Source: Polyangiaceae bacterium (lineage in GTDB: Bacteria; Myxococcota_A; Polyangia; Polyangiales; Polyangiaceae). From it: a stretch of 64,000 nucleotides of DNA. Of this stretch, positions 1-10,039 are shown piece by piece. The stretch covers positions 1 to 64,000 of the forward strand of contig JAHBVX010000014.1 of NCBI GenBank assembly GCA_019637295.1, in the 5' to 3' direction. The position numbers and the translations under genes are program-made. Every line of letters starts with the position of its first letter. Positions within the stretch are counted from its first letter, which is position 1. The notes under the pieces were generated by a model. The model had not been told where the DNA came from and ran no database searches. It saw only the letters and a program-made list of their open reading frames with translations.

Positions 1-609
1 AACCCGCTGGCGCTCGATCACGCCCTTGGCTTCGAGCTTCACGCTGCCCACGGTGAGCTCGCCCTGCTCGATGTCGACCCGCGTGCCGTCCAATGCCAGC
101 TCTCCGCGCCCCCGCAGCCCGAGCTCGAGGTCGTGAACGCGCTGCTTGGCGAGCCACGGCTGTTCGAGCGCCAGCTTGGAGAGCTTACCGGTGCCGTGGC
201 CTTTGACCCGTCGGCCGTCGGCCGTGAGCCGCAGCGCCACGTCGGCCTGCACGGTGCTGCTGGCCACGTCCGACAGCCCGAGGTCGCCCTCCCGCACGCC
301 GAGCAACCCCAGGCTCACGGGCCCACCAGAGACGGAGAGCTCCACCTCTCCACTTCCGAGTGGCAACTCGAGGCTCACGCGCAGCGGCTGCGGCGCGGCC
401 AGCGCTTCGTCGTCCCCAGAGCGCCCGTAGCGCACGCCCCACGCGCGTTCCGGCTCGCCCCCCGCCAGCGCTCCGCTCCACTCGACGTTCAGTCCCGCGA
501 CCTCGATCGCCGCTGTCGATGAAGACGCGGAACCGCCGACCCGCGGCCGCCGCGCGGCATAGGCCAGAAGCTGTCGGCGCACGTCCTCGAGAGAGCCGCG
601 CCGCCGCCG
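1..609 (-). CDS. Partial AsmA-like protein, possibly the non-catalytic part of a peptidoglycan transglycosylase
   Basis: An open minus-strand frame runs off the window at base 1. It reads as real protein from about base 600 downward (RGSLEDVRRQLLAYAARR..., then alternating beta-strand segments such as GSGEVELSVSGGPVSLGLL and LDGTRVDIEQGELTVGSVKL). This strand-rich pattern resembles AsmA-type or DUF3971-like repeats, which in some myxobacterial proteins precede a GT51 transglycosylase domain; that assignment is a guess. There is no start codon with a leader: the frame is closed by a TGA at 664-666, directly inside the YD-repeat gene. The N-terminal part is therefore missing, and the fragment is fused head-on to an unrelated gene. 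It may be an assembly join or a deletion. Confidence 0.4.
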
Positions 610-3600
610 CGCCGCCGCCGCCGGCGCCGTTCGAGTCGGCGCACGTGCTAGTGGACGCGCACTTCACCAGGCCGTCCTTGTCGTACGCGTACGAGATCGT
701 CCCTGCAGCGCCCGCGGGGACGTAAGTCTCGCTGGTGACCTGCAGCAGGTCGTTGAACGTGCGGTCCACCGAGCCGCTGATGGCGCCGCTCCAGGTGGTC
801 TTCTTGTGCAGACTGCCCAGGTACTCGAAGGCCAAGTTCACGCCGGCGGGGCCGGTGATGGTCGCCAGCTGGCCGGCGCCGTGACCCGGGGCGGCGTGGT
901 AGGTGTAGGAGAGATTGCCGAGCGGGTGCGTCACGTCCGTGAGCCTGCCGCTCTGCTGATCGTAGCTGTGCGCGAGGTACAGGCCGTCGGGGCGCAGCTC
1001 GATGTCGAGGCTCTTGTTGGGCTTGTACGTGTAGAGCGTCAGCGGGCTGCCTTGTTGGAGATCCGGGGGCACGTAGCCGGAGAGCAGATCTTGCGTCGTG
1101 TAGTTCATCGCGTGGGTGGGCTTGCCGGGCGGCGTCAGGCTCTTCAGGTTGCTGCTCGCGTCCCACGCGAACTGAGTGGTCGCGGTCTGCGCCCCGGTGC
1201 CGAAGGTCTCGCTCAGGACGCGACCGAGCGCGTCCGGCACCAGCGTGCGGCTCTGGGACAGCGCGTCGGTCGTGGTGTGGAGGTAGCCGTTCTTGAGGTC
1301 GCTGCTGCCGGTGGCGTAGTACGCCAGGGACTGCTCGCGGGTGCCTTGCGTGATGGTGGTCAGCCGGCCGTGGGAGTCGTAGTTCATCTCCACGTCCAGG
1401 ATACCAGGTCGGGACACGGTGCGCACGCGGCCGCCAGCGTCGAGCAGCTCGGCGATGGTGCGGCCCTCGCTGCTGGTCGTGGTGCGCGTGGACGTGGACG
1501 CGGTGAACTGAACGGAGCTTGCCGGCGTGATGCCGTTGACCGTCGTGGTCTCGGTCCAGTCGCCGCCGCTGGAGGTGCGCGTGCGCGTGACGGTGCGCGT
1601 GTGCGTGGTGCCGATCGTCGTGACCTCCGTCTTGTAGTACGGGCTCTGCATACCCAGTACTGGATCCGGCGCGGGGGTGGCGTCCACCGACATGGTGTTG
1701 GGGTGCGCCACCGTCAGGGTGCCGTCCGCCTTCTTCTGGTCGATGCGCACGGTGCCGTCGGGCTCGGTGACGGTGCGCTTCAGACCACCGGCGGGGATGC
1801 GCTCCACCTCGTACTTGGAGACCAGGCCGGAGGCGTCTTCGTGGTGAACCTCGTAGCCCTCGGTGGCAGCGGGCTGCGGGAGCGGACGCGACAGGTACTG
1901 GGTCGCGCCGGAGGGAGCGCGATCTTCGATCAGTCGCCCCGCTCCGTCGAACTTGAAGATGTGATTGTACCCGCGCGCGTCCACCAGCTTGGTGAGCAGG
2001 CCGCTCGCCAGGTGGGTGAGCTCGATGTGATCGGGTGCCGACTGACCCGCAGACGTCACGGGGTAGGTGAGGGAGGACAGATAACCGTTCGAGTCCGTGT
2101 CGATCAGGGTCTCGTGTCCGAAGGGGCCCAGGATCTTGATCGGCGCGCCCGCGGTGTCGCGTACGATCTCCGTCACCAGATCCTGCGGGCTGGTGACGCC
2201 CGGGTGCTTGCGGCGAACCTCGGTGATGCGTTCGTGCGAGTCGCGCGTGATGGTGAGCACGGTGGCCCCGGTTCGCACGTTGCGTGTCTCGAGGTGGCGC
2301 CCGGCGGCGTCGAAGACGGCCTCGTGGTCGGCGTCGAGCGCCACGGAGATGTCCCCGGTGACCGGGCGCTCCGGGAGAGCAGCGCGAACCCGGAACACGA
2401 CGCCCCCCGTGTTCACGGCGTAGAGTGAGCCGTCGGGGGCGACGGTCACATGATACGCGGTGTTGAGGTTGACCCCGAGAGCTGGGGCGCCGGTCGCGAG
2501 CGCGCCGCTGCCTCCCCCCGCTACAGCACGAACGATGCCGGCGCTGTCGACGTGCCGGATGATCGTGTTCCCGTCGCCACTGCCGAAGTAGAACGAGCCA
2601 TCCGGGGCGGCGGTCACACCCTTCGGAGCGCCCGGCTGGAACTCGATCGCGCGGACACCGTGCACCGAGCCACCTCCACCGGTGAGCGTGCCGACCACGT
2701 TCCAGATGGTTCCGTCGGAGCGGAGCTCGTACACCATGCCGAACGTCCGGCCGAAGAGCACGCTGCCCTGGGGGGTCACGGCGATGCCGGAGTATTGTCC
2801 GGGCAGCACGCACGTTTCGGTGCCGAGGACGCCGGGCGTCAGCGTGAAGGGGCTCTGACTACAGCCTCCATTACCCGCAACGTTGCGCATGTCGGTGCGC
2901 GCGGCGTCGATGCGCTTGACGACCTTGTTGTCTTGGCTCCTGTCCACTACGTACAGCGTGCCGTCCGGTGCGAATGCGAGCCCCCCTGCACTCAGCGCGG
3001 CGGACAGCGGAGGACCTTCACCGTTTCCAGGCGTGCCAGTGCCCGCGACGTGACGCAGTCGGTAGTGGGTCGGATCCATGGGATCCGTTCCGACGAAGGT
3101 GCGCCGAAGCACGCGGTAATTCGATGAGTCGCTGAAGTAGAGTTCCCCTTCCGGACTCTCGGCGATGCCCTCAGGCAACAATTCACAACTCGTCGGGTCC
3201 ACGTTGTCGCCGCACGGGTTCGTTCCTCCGCCAGCGATCAGCGTCGTGTTGCCGCCCGGAAGGATGCGGTACACGCCGCCGTAGCCACCAACGTACACTA
3301 CCCCCTGCGCGTCGACGGTGAGAGTATTGTAGGGCATACCGGTCTTTATTACTTCGACGACGTTGCCCACCGTCTCCACGGTCCTTCGCTGCCCCGTGCC
3401 CAGGTGCAGCTCGCGGCCCTGCGGATCGTACCAGTGCACGTCGCTGAGAGACCAGCCGCCGAGGTCGTGGACTCGAGCGTCCATGCCGCCCAGAGTGACT
3501 GGAAAGGAGCGAGTGATGCGGATCACCTGTCGGTCCGTCGAAGCTGCAGCCATGCCCGACAGACTGGAGGCGAAGGCGGCAAAGTCCTCCGCGTCGTAGT

Positions 3601-6600
3601 AGACGGCGGGATAGACCTCGGACACGAGCAGCTGGCCCCGCTCCTCGCCGAGCGTGTACCGGCCGTACGCATCCTTCCCGTCCCACACGACCTGCTGGGT
3701 CGAGCCGTAGGCGTACTTGGAGTACTTCGACCAGTTGGTGATTCGCCCGCCGATGTTGAGCTGCGCCTCGAACCACATTCGCGCGTCCTTGGGCGTACTG
3801 GGCAGTCGGAAGGTCACGGTGCGCCGGCTGGCGTCTCCGGGAGTCCGGCTGCTGCGGTAGTGCAGCGACTGATCCGTGCCCGCCAGCGGTAGCGTCTCAC
3901 CGAGGGTCTGCGACTCGCACTCGATGATCGAGCCGGACTTGGTCGAGCTGCAGTCCGGGTCCGGGTCCGGTCCGGTGGCCGTGCCTTCGTCGTCGTTGTA
4001 GCAAGGGCCGCCGTCGTCGCAGCGCGGGGGGCCGTAGGGCCAGTTCAGGTCCCATGGCGTGAAGTGCGTCATGCGCGCGCGCCAGAGCTCGTCGCCAACC
4101 GAGTACGTGTCTCCCAGCGCGTCGAGCTCTTCGTCGGTGAAGCCCAGCTCCGAAGGCAGAGTGTCCGGATCGAGATCGCCGCCGGGCAGTCCGCTGTCGA
4201 GGTCGATCTCGGCGCGCCCGTTGGTGATGTCCGCGATGCGGATCACCCGGCCGCTCTCGGCGGCCTTCCAGTAGCCCGCTTCCTTGTCGTAGTAGCCGAG
4301 CGGCACGTTCGCGCCGACGCGGAAGCCGAGGAAGTTGTCGACGTAGAACGGGATGGCCACCGGCGTGGGCTCCGTCTCGCCGTCGTGGAACTCGACGCTT
4401 TCCGCGCCGTCGACGCCCAGCTCGACGGCGTAGGTGTAGCCGCTGGCTGCGGGCAGGTCGCCGGGCATGGAGTTGGTCGCGGCGCCCTCGCTCCACTGGG
4501 TGTACTCGCTGATCCGGATGCGGATTTGGCTCGGCTGGGAGCTGCCCGAGCCGGTCTCCACGGTCGCGGCTACGCCGTCCGGGATGAACAGCCGGCCACG
4601 GCGCTCGCGGTCGTCCGCGGAGGGCCCCTCGCTTACCAGCGGCCCGGTCACCATCTGCCCGGGTCCACTCGACGACGGGTTGAGGGTCACGTCAGCAAAG
4701 GTCGAGGTTGGCTTCACCAGGATCACGTCGTCGAGCGGGACGTACTCGTTCCAGGGCAGGACCTTGGTCGTGCGCTGGGACGCGAGGTAGCCCTCGCGCT
4801 CGAAGGTCACGGTGAGCGGAGCGCCGCCCTCTACCGCCAGGTCGAACCAGCCGTCGTCGCGGGTGAGCGTCTGTCCCCACGAGTCCTTCTTGCCGAGGAT
4901 GCTCACGACCACGCCTGGCAGGGGGAGCTCCGCGCCCGACTTGCTGATGCAGGTTGCTGGCGCAGTGCAGTCGCGACCGAGCACGCGACCGCGCAGCACC
5001 GTCACGCGCTTCGGATCGAGCGGGTCGATGGACGCGCCCGCGGGCTTGGCCTGAATGGGGTCTTGCCCGGCGTAGAGGAACGCGGTCGCGTCCGTAATCC
5101 AAGTGGCTGCCGTCGGATCGATGGGCGAGGGCACCGGCTCGGGCGCCGACTCCGCCGGCTCGTCGCAGCGGCCCGCGCCGTCGCACTCCATGCCTCCACT
5201 GTTGCAGCCGGCGGGGGTAGCCCCACGTGGGAGCGGCGTGTTCAGCACGCCGAGAAAAGCGTCACAGCTGTCAGCCGTGCAGGGGTTGCCGTCGTCGACG
5301 TCCGGAGCGGTGCCGCTCTGGCACGTGCCCGAGCCGTTGCACAGCTCCACGCCGTTGCAGGGATTGCCGTCGCTGCACACGGTGCCGGACGCCACCGGCG
5401 TCGCGCTGCACGTTCCAGAGCCATCGCACTCGTTGATGGTGCAGGGGTTGCCATCGTCGCAGGGCGAGCCCGAGGGCTTGGGGTCCGTGTACTCCGGACC
5501 CCCTCTCCCATCGCGGCACTCGAAGCACTCGTAGCCGGCCGGAGGCGCCGGATCGGGCAGGGCCACGCACTGGCCGCTCTGACACTCGGACCCGCCCGAG
5601 CACGAGCCACCCCAGACGCACGTGGTGCCGTCCGTCGCCGGCTCGGCGCTCATTCCGAGCACGGGATCGCAGGAGTAGACGAGGCAAGGGTCCCCGCCGC
5701 CGAATCCCGAACCGGCGCACCAGCCTCCCCGGCACGTCGCCGGGCCGTCGCAGGGGTTGCCTGTCGTGCACACCTCATCGTCCGGCAGCGGGACGTTCTG
5801 CACGCCATTGACGGGATCGCAAGAGTCGATGGTGCAAGAGTTGCCGTCGTCGGGGTTCACGCTGGCATGCCACACGCTGTGGGTCTGCTCATCGCAGAAG
5901 TCGAGCGTGCACGGGTTGCCGTCGTCCGTCGGGTTCGTCGCGGCGACGCACTGGTGGCTGGAGTTGCACTCCTCTGCGCCGTTGCACCACAGCCCGTCTT
6001 CGCAGCTCGTTCCCACCGTGTCGAAGATACTGCAGGGCTGTCGTAACGCCGCGTAGGCCTCCCCCTCCGTGTACGAGCCTGCCGTCGCCGTCACGAGCGC
6101 GAGCAGATCCGCCTTGCCGTCTCCGTTCACGTCGGCGGCGTGGCACTCGTCGCTGCCCGCGCAGAAGTCGTCGTGCGCCAGCGAGGCGGTCGAGAACGCG
6201 CTCCCGGTGGACAGCGAGACGGTCACCGAGCGCGGGGTCTGCCCCGACTCCGGGAACACCACCAGATCCGCCTTGCCGTCACCATCGACGTCACCGAGCC
6301 GCGTACGCTCACCGCTCCCGGCCAGGTTCGAGTGCCAGGTGCTGGCGGTGCCGAAGGAGCTTCCCGTGGACAGGGCGACTCTCACCACGTTCGAGCCGTC
6401 GATGCTGACGATGTCCGCCTTGCCGTCGCCATCCACGTCAGCCACGAGCGGAACGTGGCCGGCGGGAGCGAAGCTCGAGTGCCACACGTACGGGCCGTCG
6501 AAGCCGTCCCCGTTGGTCAGCCCGGAGCCCGTGGACAGGTACACCAGCACGGTGCCCGGCGAGTCCTGATCGAACGCCACGAGATCGGCGAGTCCATCGC

Positions 6601-7048
6601 CATTCGCGTCGGCCAGAAACATCGGCCCGGGCGGCTCCTCCTCCGACCAGACATCCGCGGCGTTCACGTCGAAGGACCAGCCCGTCGACGGAAACACGGC
6701 GATGCCGGTCTGCTCGAAGTAGACCACCATGTCGGCCTTGCCGTCGCCGTCCACGTCTCCGAACCCCGTCCACTCGCCGAGGAAGAAGTTCAGCCAGGCC
6801 ACGGGCCGATCGACCCCTTGCGTGGTCCCGAGCGCGACGTTGAAGTCCGCGTCGAACCAGCCTTTGTATTCGTGGGCGATGGTGTCGGCCAGGCCATCTC
6901 CGTTCACGTCTGCCACCCAACATGGGGTTCCCTGACAGGCCGTCACCGACGTGTACCAGATCGTCTCGGGGCCGAACCCCTCCGCCGTGGCGCGCCGGGC
7001 GAGCGCGAGGCTCGCGACCAGGACCAGCGCCGCAATCGTCCATTTCAT
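185..7048 (-). CDS. Giant secreted FG-GAP / Cys-rich / NHL / YD-repeat (RHS, teneurin-like) protein, 3' end disrupted
   Basis: The start is put at the Met of MKWTIAALVLVASLALARR, which gives a clean Sec signal peptide; an upstream ATG at 7108 adds 20 non-signal residues. In order: six FG-GAP/VCBS calcium-binding repeats (DVNGDGLAD, DVDGDGKAD and similar, about residues 45-315); a Cys-rich stretch with repeated DGNPCT-type motifs (about 340-640); a carboxypeptidase-regulatory-like fold; an NHL-type propeller (about 1270-1590); then YD repeats (YDSHGRLTTI, YTYHAAPGH). RHS/teneurin-like proteins form large surface or secreted shells and often carry a C-terminal toxin or adhesive tip. Here the frame loses all resemblance to RHS after STCADSNGAGGGG (near base 620). 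The last 140 or so residues down to the stop at 185 are an out-of-frame reading of a different gene, so no RHS core signature or tip domain is present. Confidence 0.8.
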   Translation of the reverse strand: MKWTIAALVLVASLALARRATAEGFGPETIWYTSVTACQGTPCWVADVNGDGLADTIAHEYKGWFDADFNVALGTTQGVDRPVAWLNFFLGEWTGFGDVDGDGKADMVVYFEQTGIAVFPSTGWSFDVNAADVWSEEEPPGPMFLADANGDGLADLVAFDQDSPGTVLVYLSTGSGLTNGDGFDGPYVWHSSFAPAGHVPLVADVDGDGKADIVSIDGSNVVRVALSTGSSFGTASTWHSNLAGSGERTRLGDVDGDGKADLVVFPESGQTPRSVTVSLSTGSAFSTASLAHDDFCAGSDECHAADVNGDGKADLLALVTATAGSYTEGEAYAALRQPCSIFDTVGTSCEDGLWCNGAEECNSSHQCVAATNPTDDGNPCTLDFCDEQTHSVWHASVNPDDGNSCTIDSCDPVNGVQNVPLPDDEVCTTGNPCDGPATCRGGWCAGSGFGGGDPCLVYSCDPVLGMSAEPATDGTTCVWGGSCSGGSECQSGQCVALPDPAPPAGYECFECRDGRGGPEYTDPKPSGSPCDDGNPCTINECDGSGTCSATPVASGTVCSDGNPCNGVELCNGSGTCQSGTAPDVDDGNPCTADSCDAFLGVLNTPLPRGATPAGCNSGGMECDGAGRCDEPAESAPEPVPSPIDPTAATWITDATAFLYAGQDPIQAKPAGASIDPLDPKRVTVLRGRVLGRDCTAPATCISKSGAELPLPGVVVSILGKKDSWGQTLTRDDGWFDLAVEGGAPLTVTFEREGYLASQRTTKVLPWNEYVPLDDVILVKPTSTFADVTLNPSSSGPGQMVTGPLVSEGPSADDRERRGRLFIPDGVAATVETGSGSSQPSQIRIRISEYTQWSEGAATNSMPGDLPAASGYTYAVELGVDGAESVEFHDGETEPTPVAIPFYVDNFLGFRVGANVPLGYYDKEAGYWKAAESGRVIRIADITNGRAEIDLDSGLPGGDLDPDTLPSELGFTDEELDALGDTYSVGDELWRARMTHFTPWDLNWPYGPPRCDDGGPCYNDDEGTATGPDPDPDCSSTKSGSIIECESQTLGETLPLAGTDQSLHYRSSRTPGDASRRTVTFRLPSTPKDARMWFEAQLNIGGRITNWSKYSKYAYGSTQQVVWDGKDAYGRYTLGEERGQLLVSEVYPAVYYDAEDFAAFASSLSGMAAASTDRQVIRITRSFPVTLGGMDARVHDLGGWSLSDVHWYDPQGRELHLGTGQRRTVETVGNVVEVIKTGMPYNTLTVDAQGVVYVGGYGGVYRILPGGNTTLIAGGGTNPCGDNVDPTSCELLPEGIAESPEGELYFSDSSNYRVLRRTFVGTDPMDPTHYRLRHVAGTGTPGNGEGPPLSAALSAGGLAFAPDGTLYVVDRSQDNKVVKRIDAARTDMRNVAGNGGCSQSPFTLTPGVLGTETCVLPGQYSGIAVTPQGSVLFGRTFGMVYELRSDGTIWNVVGTLTGGGGSVHGVRAIEFQPGAPKGVTAAPDGSFYFGSGDGNTIIRHVDSAGIVRAVAGGGSGALATGAPALGVNLNTAYHVTVAPDGSLYAVNTGGVVFRVRAALPERPVTGDISVALDADHEAVFDAAGRHLETRNVRTGATVLTITRDSHERITEVRRKHPGVTSPQDLVTEIVRDTAGAPIKILGPFGHETLIDTDSNGYLSSLTYPVTSAGQSAPDHIELTHLASGLLTKLVDARGYNHIFKFDGAGRLIEDRAPSGATQYLSRPLPQPAATEGYEVHHEDASGLVSKYEVERIPAGGLKRTVTEPDGTVRIDQKKADGTLTVAHPNTMSVDATPAPDPVLGMQSPYYKTEVTTIGTTHTRTVTRTRTSSGGDWTETTTVNGITPASSVQFTASTSTRTTTSSEGRTIAELLDAGGRVRTVSRPGILDVEMNYDSHGRLTTITQGTREQSLAYYATGSSDLKNGYLHTTTDALSQSRTLVPDALGRVLSETFGTGAQTATTQFAWDASSNLKSLTPPGKPTHAMNYTTQDLLSGYVPPDLQQGSPLTLYTYKPNKSLDIELRPDGLYLAHSYDQQSGRLTDVTHPLGNLSYTYHAAPGHGAGQLATITGPAGVNLAFEYLGSLHKKTTWSGAISGSVDRTFNDLLQVTSETYVPAGAAGTISYAYDKDGLVKCASTSTCADSNGAGGGGAAAARLSRGRAPTASGLCRAAAAGRRFRVFIDSGDRGRGTERRVERSAGGGRAGTRVGRALRALWGRRSAGRAAAAAREPRVATRKWRGGALRLWWAREPGVARRAGGRPRAVGRGQQHRAGRRGAAAHGRRPTGQRPRHR

Positions 7049-7205
7049 GATGGCGGGCTTTCGCCCCACCACCGACCCGGGCCAACGCCCCGCCACCGTG
7101 CTCGACATCGTGCAGCGAGCCTACGGCATGGTCGCGGCGGCCCGCGCACGGCGCGCTGGACTGATTGTTGGGGACTCGTGCGGAGTTAGGGTCACGCGAC
7201 GGCGG

Positions 7206-7328
7206 GTTTGGGAAAGTCACCGCTGCAGGGGACCGCGGCGTTGTCGCGGTCACTGACCGGACGCTGACCGAGCTCTGACTTCGATCGCGCATTGCGCCGC
7301 GTTTCGGCTTCCATCGGCTTTCCCAAAC
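7206..7328. promoter_or_regulatory. Inverted 11-bp sites in a divergent intergenic region
   Basis: The roughly 350-bp gap between the divergent YD-repeat gene (minus) and the lipoprotein gene (plus) contains a perfect 11-bp inverted pair, GTTTGGGAAAG at 7206-7216 and CTTTCCCAAAC at 7318-7328, separated by 101 bp. Symmetric sites between divergent promoters suggest one regulator acting on both genes. This is inference: no regulator is encoded nearby and no clear -35/-10 pair was found. Confidence 0.35.
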
Positions 7329-7402
7329 GCGCGGCAACGCGTTGCATTCCTTGGCGCATCCTCGTGCGCGGCGCTTGCCCGCAGGCGCGCGTGGTGTAGG
7401 GT

Positions 7403-9412
7403 GTGGTCGTGGTCGGCACGGCGCGGGGTCGCGGGCGGAACGAGCTTGAACGGTGCGGCGCGCTGTTGCTGATGAGCGCGCTCGGGGCTGCCGGTTGCGG
7501 TGGCGACGATCCGGCGCAATCGCGCGTGCCCGGCGGTGATGCCGCAGTGGACGTGGAGGCGGGCGTCGACGCGACCGTCGACGGCGCCCTCGACGCCGGC
7601 GTGGACGGCGACGGCGGGGCCGACGCTACCCTCGACGCGAGCGACGCGGCGACCGAAGCGAGCGACGACGCGGCAGCGGACGGCAGCGACGACGCGGCAG
7701 CGGACGGCAGCGACGACGCGGCGGAGCCTGATGCAGGGGACGGGTCCGAGCCTGATGCGTCCGACGCGGAAACGGGTGTTGACGGAGGTGACGGCGGGCT
7801 ACTGGTCTGTACGCCCGGTCACACCGAGCCCTGCTACAGCGGGCCCGCGGGCACCCTCGGGGTCGGCGCGTGCAAAGCGGGCATCGAAGTGTGCCTGACC
7901 GACGGCTCGGGCTACGGCGCCTGTTTCGGCGAGGTCACACCCGTGGCCGAGACTTGCGCGACCGCGGTGGACGACGACTGCGACGGGGAGGTCAACGAAG
8001 AGGGTGACTTCTGCGTGTGCAGTCCAGGCCACACCATCGAGTGCTACACCGGCCCCGCGGGCACGGGCGGAGTTGGGCTGTGCAGCCCGGGCGTTCGAAG
8101 CTGCAACACCCTCGGCTCCGGCTATGGTGCGTGTCAAGGCGAGGTCCTGCCCGCGCCGGAGTCGTGCGCGACGTATTTCGACGAAGACTGCGATCGCGTG
8201 CCCGAGTGTCCGGGGGACGTGAAGACCGTGACTACGCTGGGCCTCGGGCCCGGGGACGAGCTGCTAGCCGTCGACAAGCTCCAGTATGAGAACCGTACTG
8301 CGGTCGCCGTACGGCGCGCGGGGCTCAGCGGCACGAACGAGGTCATCGACTTCCTCCACGGTGGCGGGATGCAGGTGCGCTACATATTCCCTACCGAGGC
8401 CGTCCCGACGAGCATGTGGGGGGACACCGAGTACCGCACGGTCGCCGGCGTGTACTCCGGCGCGCCCGACCTGGGGACCGGACCGCTGCCGCAGGCGCCC
8501 TCGGGGCTGTTCGCGGTGCGCCAGCACGTCGCTGGGCACAGCTACTGGGTAGCGGGGCGGGCAGCGACGTTCACGGGGCCGGCGAAGGTTTGGGCCACGG
8601 TCGTGGACTTCGTCGGGGAGCCGATGGCCATCCTCTCCAACGCGACCGCCATCGATTTCGGAAGCGGGCTACAGGCGACGAGTGGTCCCACCATCGTCTA
8701 CGAGAGGCTCCTACTCCCGTATGACTACCCCCCTCGTCCGCTCAAGCTCGCGGGTACGGGTACCGTGACCGCGCTGACGCTGAACATGAACGATCAGAGC
8801 TTGGTCGTCTCGGGCACCGTGTCGGGCACCGCGGATCTGGGCACGGGTCCCCTCACGAACGGCGCGTTCATGGTCAGCATCCTGCCGAGCACCGGCGTCG
8901 CAAAGCTGCTCAAGTTCGCGCCCCTCGACGGGGTCATCCCCGCGAAGCACCATGCGTGGTTGCCGATGCTGGTCGGGCACGCCAACTCTCCGTACGACTA
9001 TGGCACCGGGGTGCTGCCCGCGGGGATGATCGTGCTGCCGCTCTACACGAGCGGGGTCATGCCTTGGTCGCGGTCCGTACCGGGATGCACGCCGCTCGGC
9101 GCTGCAGGTTACGTGCTCAGCGAGGCCGTCGTGTTCGTCATCGCGCAGTGCACGTCGAGCGTCGATCTCGGCAGTGGGCTCGTGCCGCCGGGCCGCGTGC
9201 TCTTCCGCTTCGCGGCCGACCCCGCCAAGCAGTGGGCGCGCCCGCTGCCCGCGAGCGGGTGGGACCCCGCGTACGTGGTGCACGGGTTCCCATTGCCACC
9301 CGCTCATGGGCCGGAGCTCATTGGCGTCGCCTCCACCCCGCTCGACTTCGGCACGGGCCCACCGGTCTACGGCTCGTCTGTGTTCGTGGCCCATTCGGTG
9401 CCTTGGCAGTAG
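7403..9412 (+). CDS. MopE-like secreted lipoprotein with Asp/Ala-rich linker
   Basis: The protein has 669 residues from a GTG start. The N-terminus has Arg-rich charges, a short hydrophobic segment and a lipobox (SALGAAGC), so it should be lipid-anchored. It is followed by a very acidic linker of about 90 residues containing in-frame 21-bp repeats (DGSDDAAA). Then come two copies of a Cys-rich module (C-x-PGHT-x-x-CY-x-GPAGT-x-GVG...GSGYGAC-x-GEV), each ending in a DDDCDG- or DEDCD-type acidic motif like the metal-binding repeat of myxobacterial MopE-type proteins. The remaining 400 residues contain recurring DLGTGPL-type strands, suggesting a beta-propeller or beta-sandwich. Function unknown; a surface or spore-coat role is possible. 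It is divergent from the YD-repeat gene. Confidence 0.75.
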   Translation: MVVVGTARGRGRNELERCGALLLMSALGAAGCGGDDPAQSRVPGGDAAVDVEAGVDATVDGALDAGVDGDGGADATLDASDAATEASDDAAADGSDDAAADGSDDAAEPDAGDGSEPDASDAETGVDGGDGGLLVCTPGHTEPCYSGPAGTLGVGACKAGIEVCLTDGSGYGACFGEVTPVAETCATAVDDDCDGEVNEEGDFCVCSPGHTIECYTGPAGTGGVGLCSPGVRSCNTLGSGYGACQGEVLPAPESCATYFDEDCDRVPECPGDVKTVTTLGLGPGDELLAVDKLQYENRTAVAVRRAGLSGTNEVIDFLHGGGMQVRYIFPTEAVPTSMWGDTEYRTVAGVYSGAPDLGTGPLPQAPSGLFAVRQHVAGHSYWVAGRAATFTGPAKVWATVVDFVGEPMAILSNATAIDFGSGLQATSGPTIVYERLLLPYDYPPRPLKLAGTGTVTALTLNMNDQSLVVSGTVSGTADLGTGPLTNGAFMVSILPSTGVAKLLKFAPLDGVIPAKHHAWLPMLVGHANSPYDYGTGVLPAGMIVLPLYTSGVMPWSRSVPGCTPLGAAGYVLSEAVVFVIAQCTSSVDLGSGLVPPGRVLFRFAADPAKQWARPLPASGWDPAYVVHGFPLPPAHGPELIGVASTPLDFGTGPPVYGSSVFVAHSVPWQ

Positions 9413-9643
9413 GACTGGCCGGCATCTCCCATCGCGTCGATCGCGGCGCTCGATCAAGGGCTCGAGCTGTTCCTCGGACTTACGAGCGAGCCGTAGCACT
9501 TTCATCGATCACCTCGGAGATCGCGGCTCGCCGCGCTGGCGCGGGCTCGGGACGTCGGCTCGGGCCGGGCTCGGCGTGAGAGAGCGGGTCGCGAGCTTGG
9601 AGCTTGGCTGCCGGTCCACCGCTCCGCGGGCCGCGCCGCCACG

Positions 9644-10039
9644 TCAAGCAAGCACGAAGCCCGCGAGGCGTGCCGCCTTCCGGTCGAACGTCAGCGTATG
9701 CCGGCACCCGGCCTTCTCGCCGAGCGCTGCGATCAGGGCGTCGGCGAAGGAGCCTGCGCCCTCCGCTAGCGCGGTCATTGCGGCGAATACTTGCTGTTCG
9801 TCCTCGACGACCAACGCTTCGACTTGCAGCATTCGCTCGATGGCCGATGCAATCTCTGCGGCAGCGAGGCCGTAGGCCCGCTCCAATACCCATGCCGTCT
9901 CCGCCATCACGACGACGCTGACGAAACCGGGATTGTCGACGCTCAGCTCGCTCTCGATGATGCGCGTCGCGGTCTGCGACTGCCGGGCATCGTCCTGGAC
10001 CAGGTAGCGAACGAGAATGTTCGTATCGAGGCCAATCAT
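9644..10039 (-). CDS. vapC: VapC-family PIN-domain toxin (ribonuclease)
   Basis: 131 residues with PIN-domain landmarks: MIGLDTNILVRYL carries the first catalytic Asp (D5); a Glu in MAETAWVLERAYGL (near 46) and the segment SFADALIAALGEKAG provide the distal acidic residues; HTLTFDRKAARL closes the fold. VapC toxins are Mg2+-dependent ribonucleases that block translation by cutting tRNA or rRNA. The start codon overlaps the last 4 bases of the antitoxin gene, so the two are translationally coupled and antitoxin is made first. The length is normal for the family and all catalytic positions look present, so the toxin should be active. Confidence 0.9.
   Translation of the reverse strand: MIGLDTNILVRYLVQDDARQSQTATRIIESELSVDNPGFVSVVVMAETAWVLERAYGLAAAEIASAIERMLQVEALVVEDEQQVFAAMTALAEGAGSFADALIAALGEKAGCRHTLTFDRKAARLAGFVLA

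Noticed and set aside
806-2428. Long plus-strand open frames opposite the YD-repeat gene (also 4064-6046)
   Set aside because: They are antisense readings of a high-GC gene, rich in Arg, Gly and Val with no domains; the minus strand has clear FG-GAP and YD motifs.
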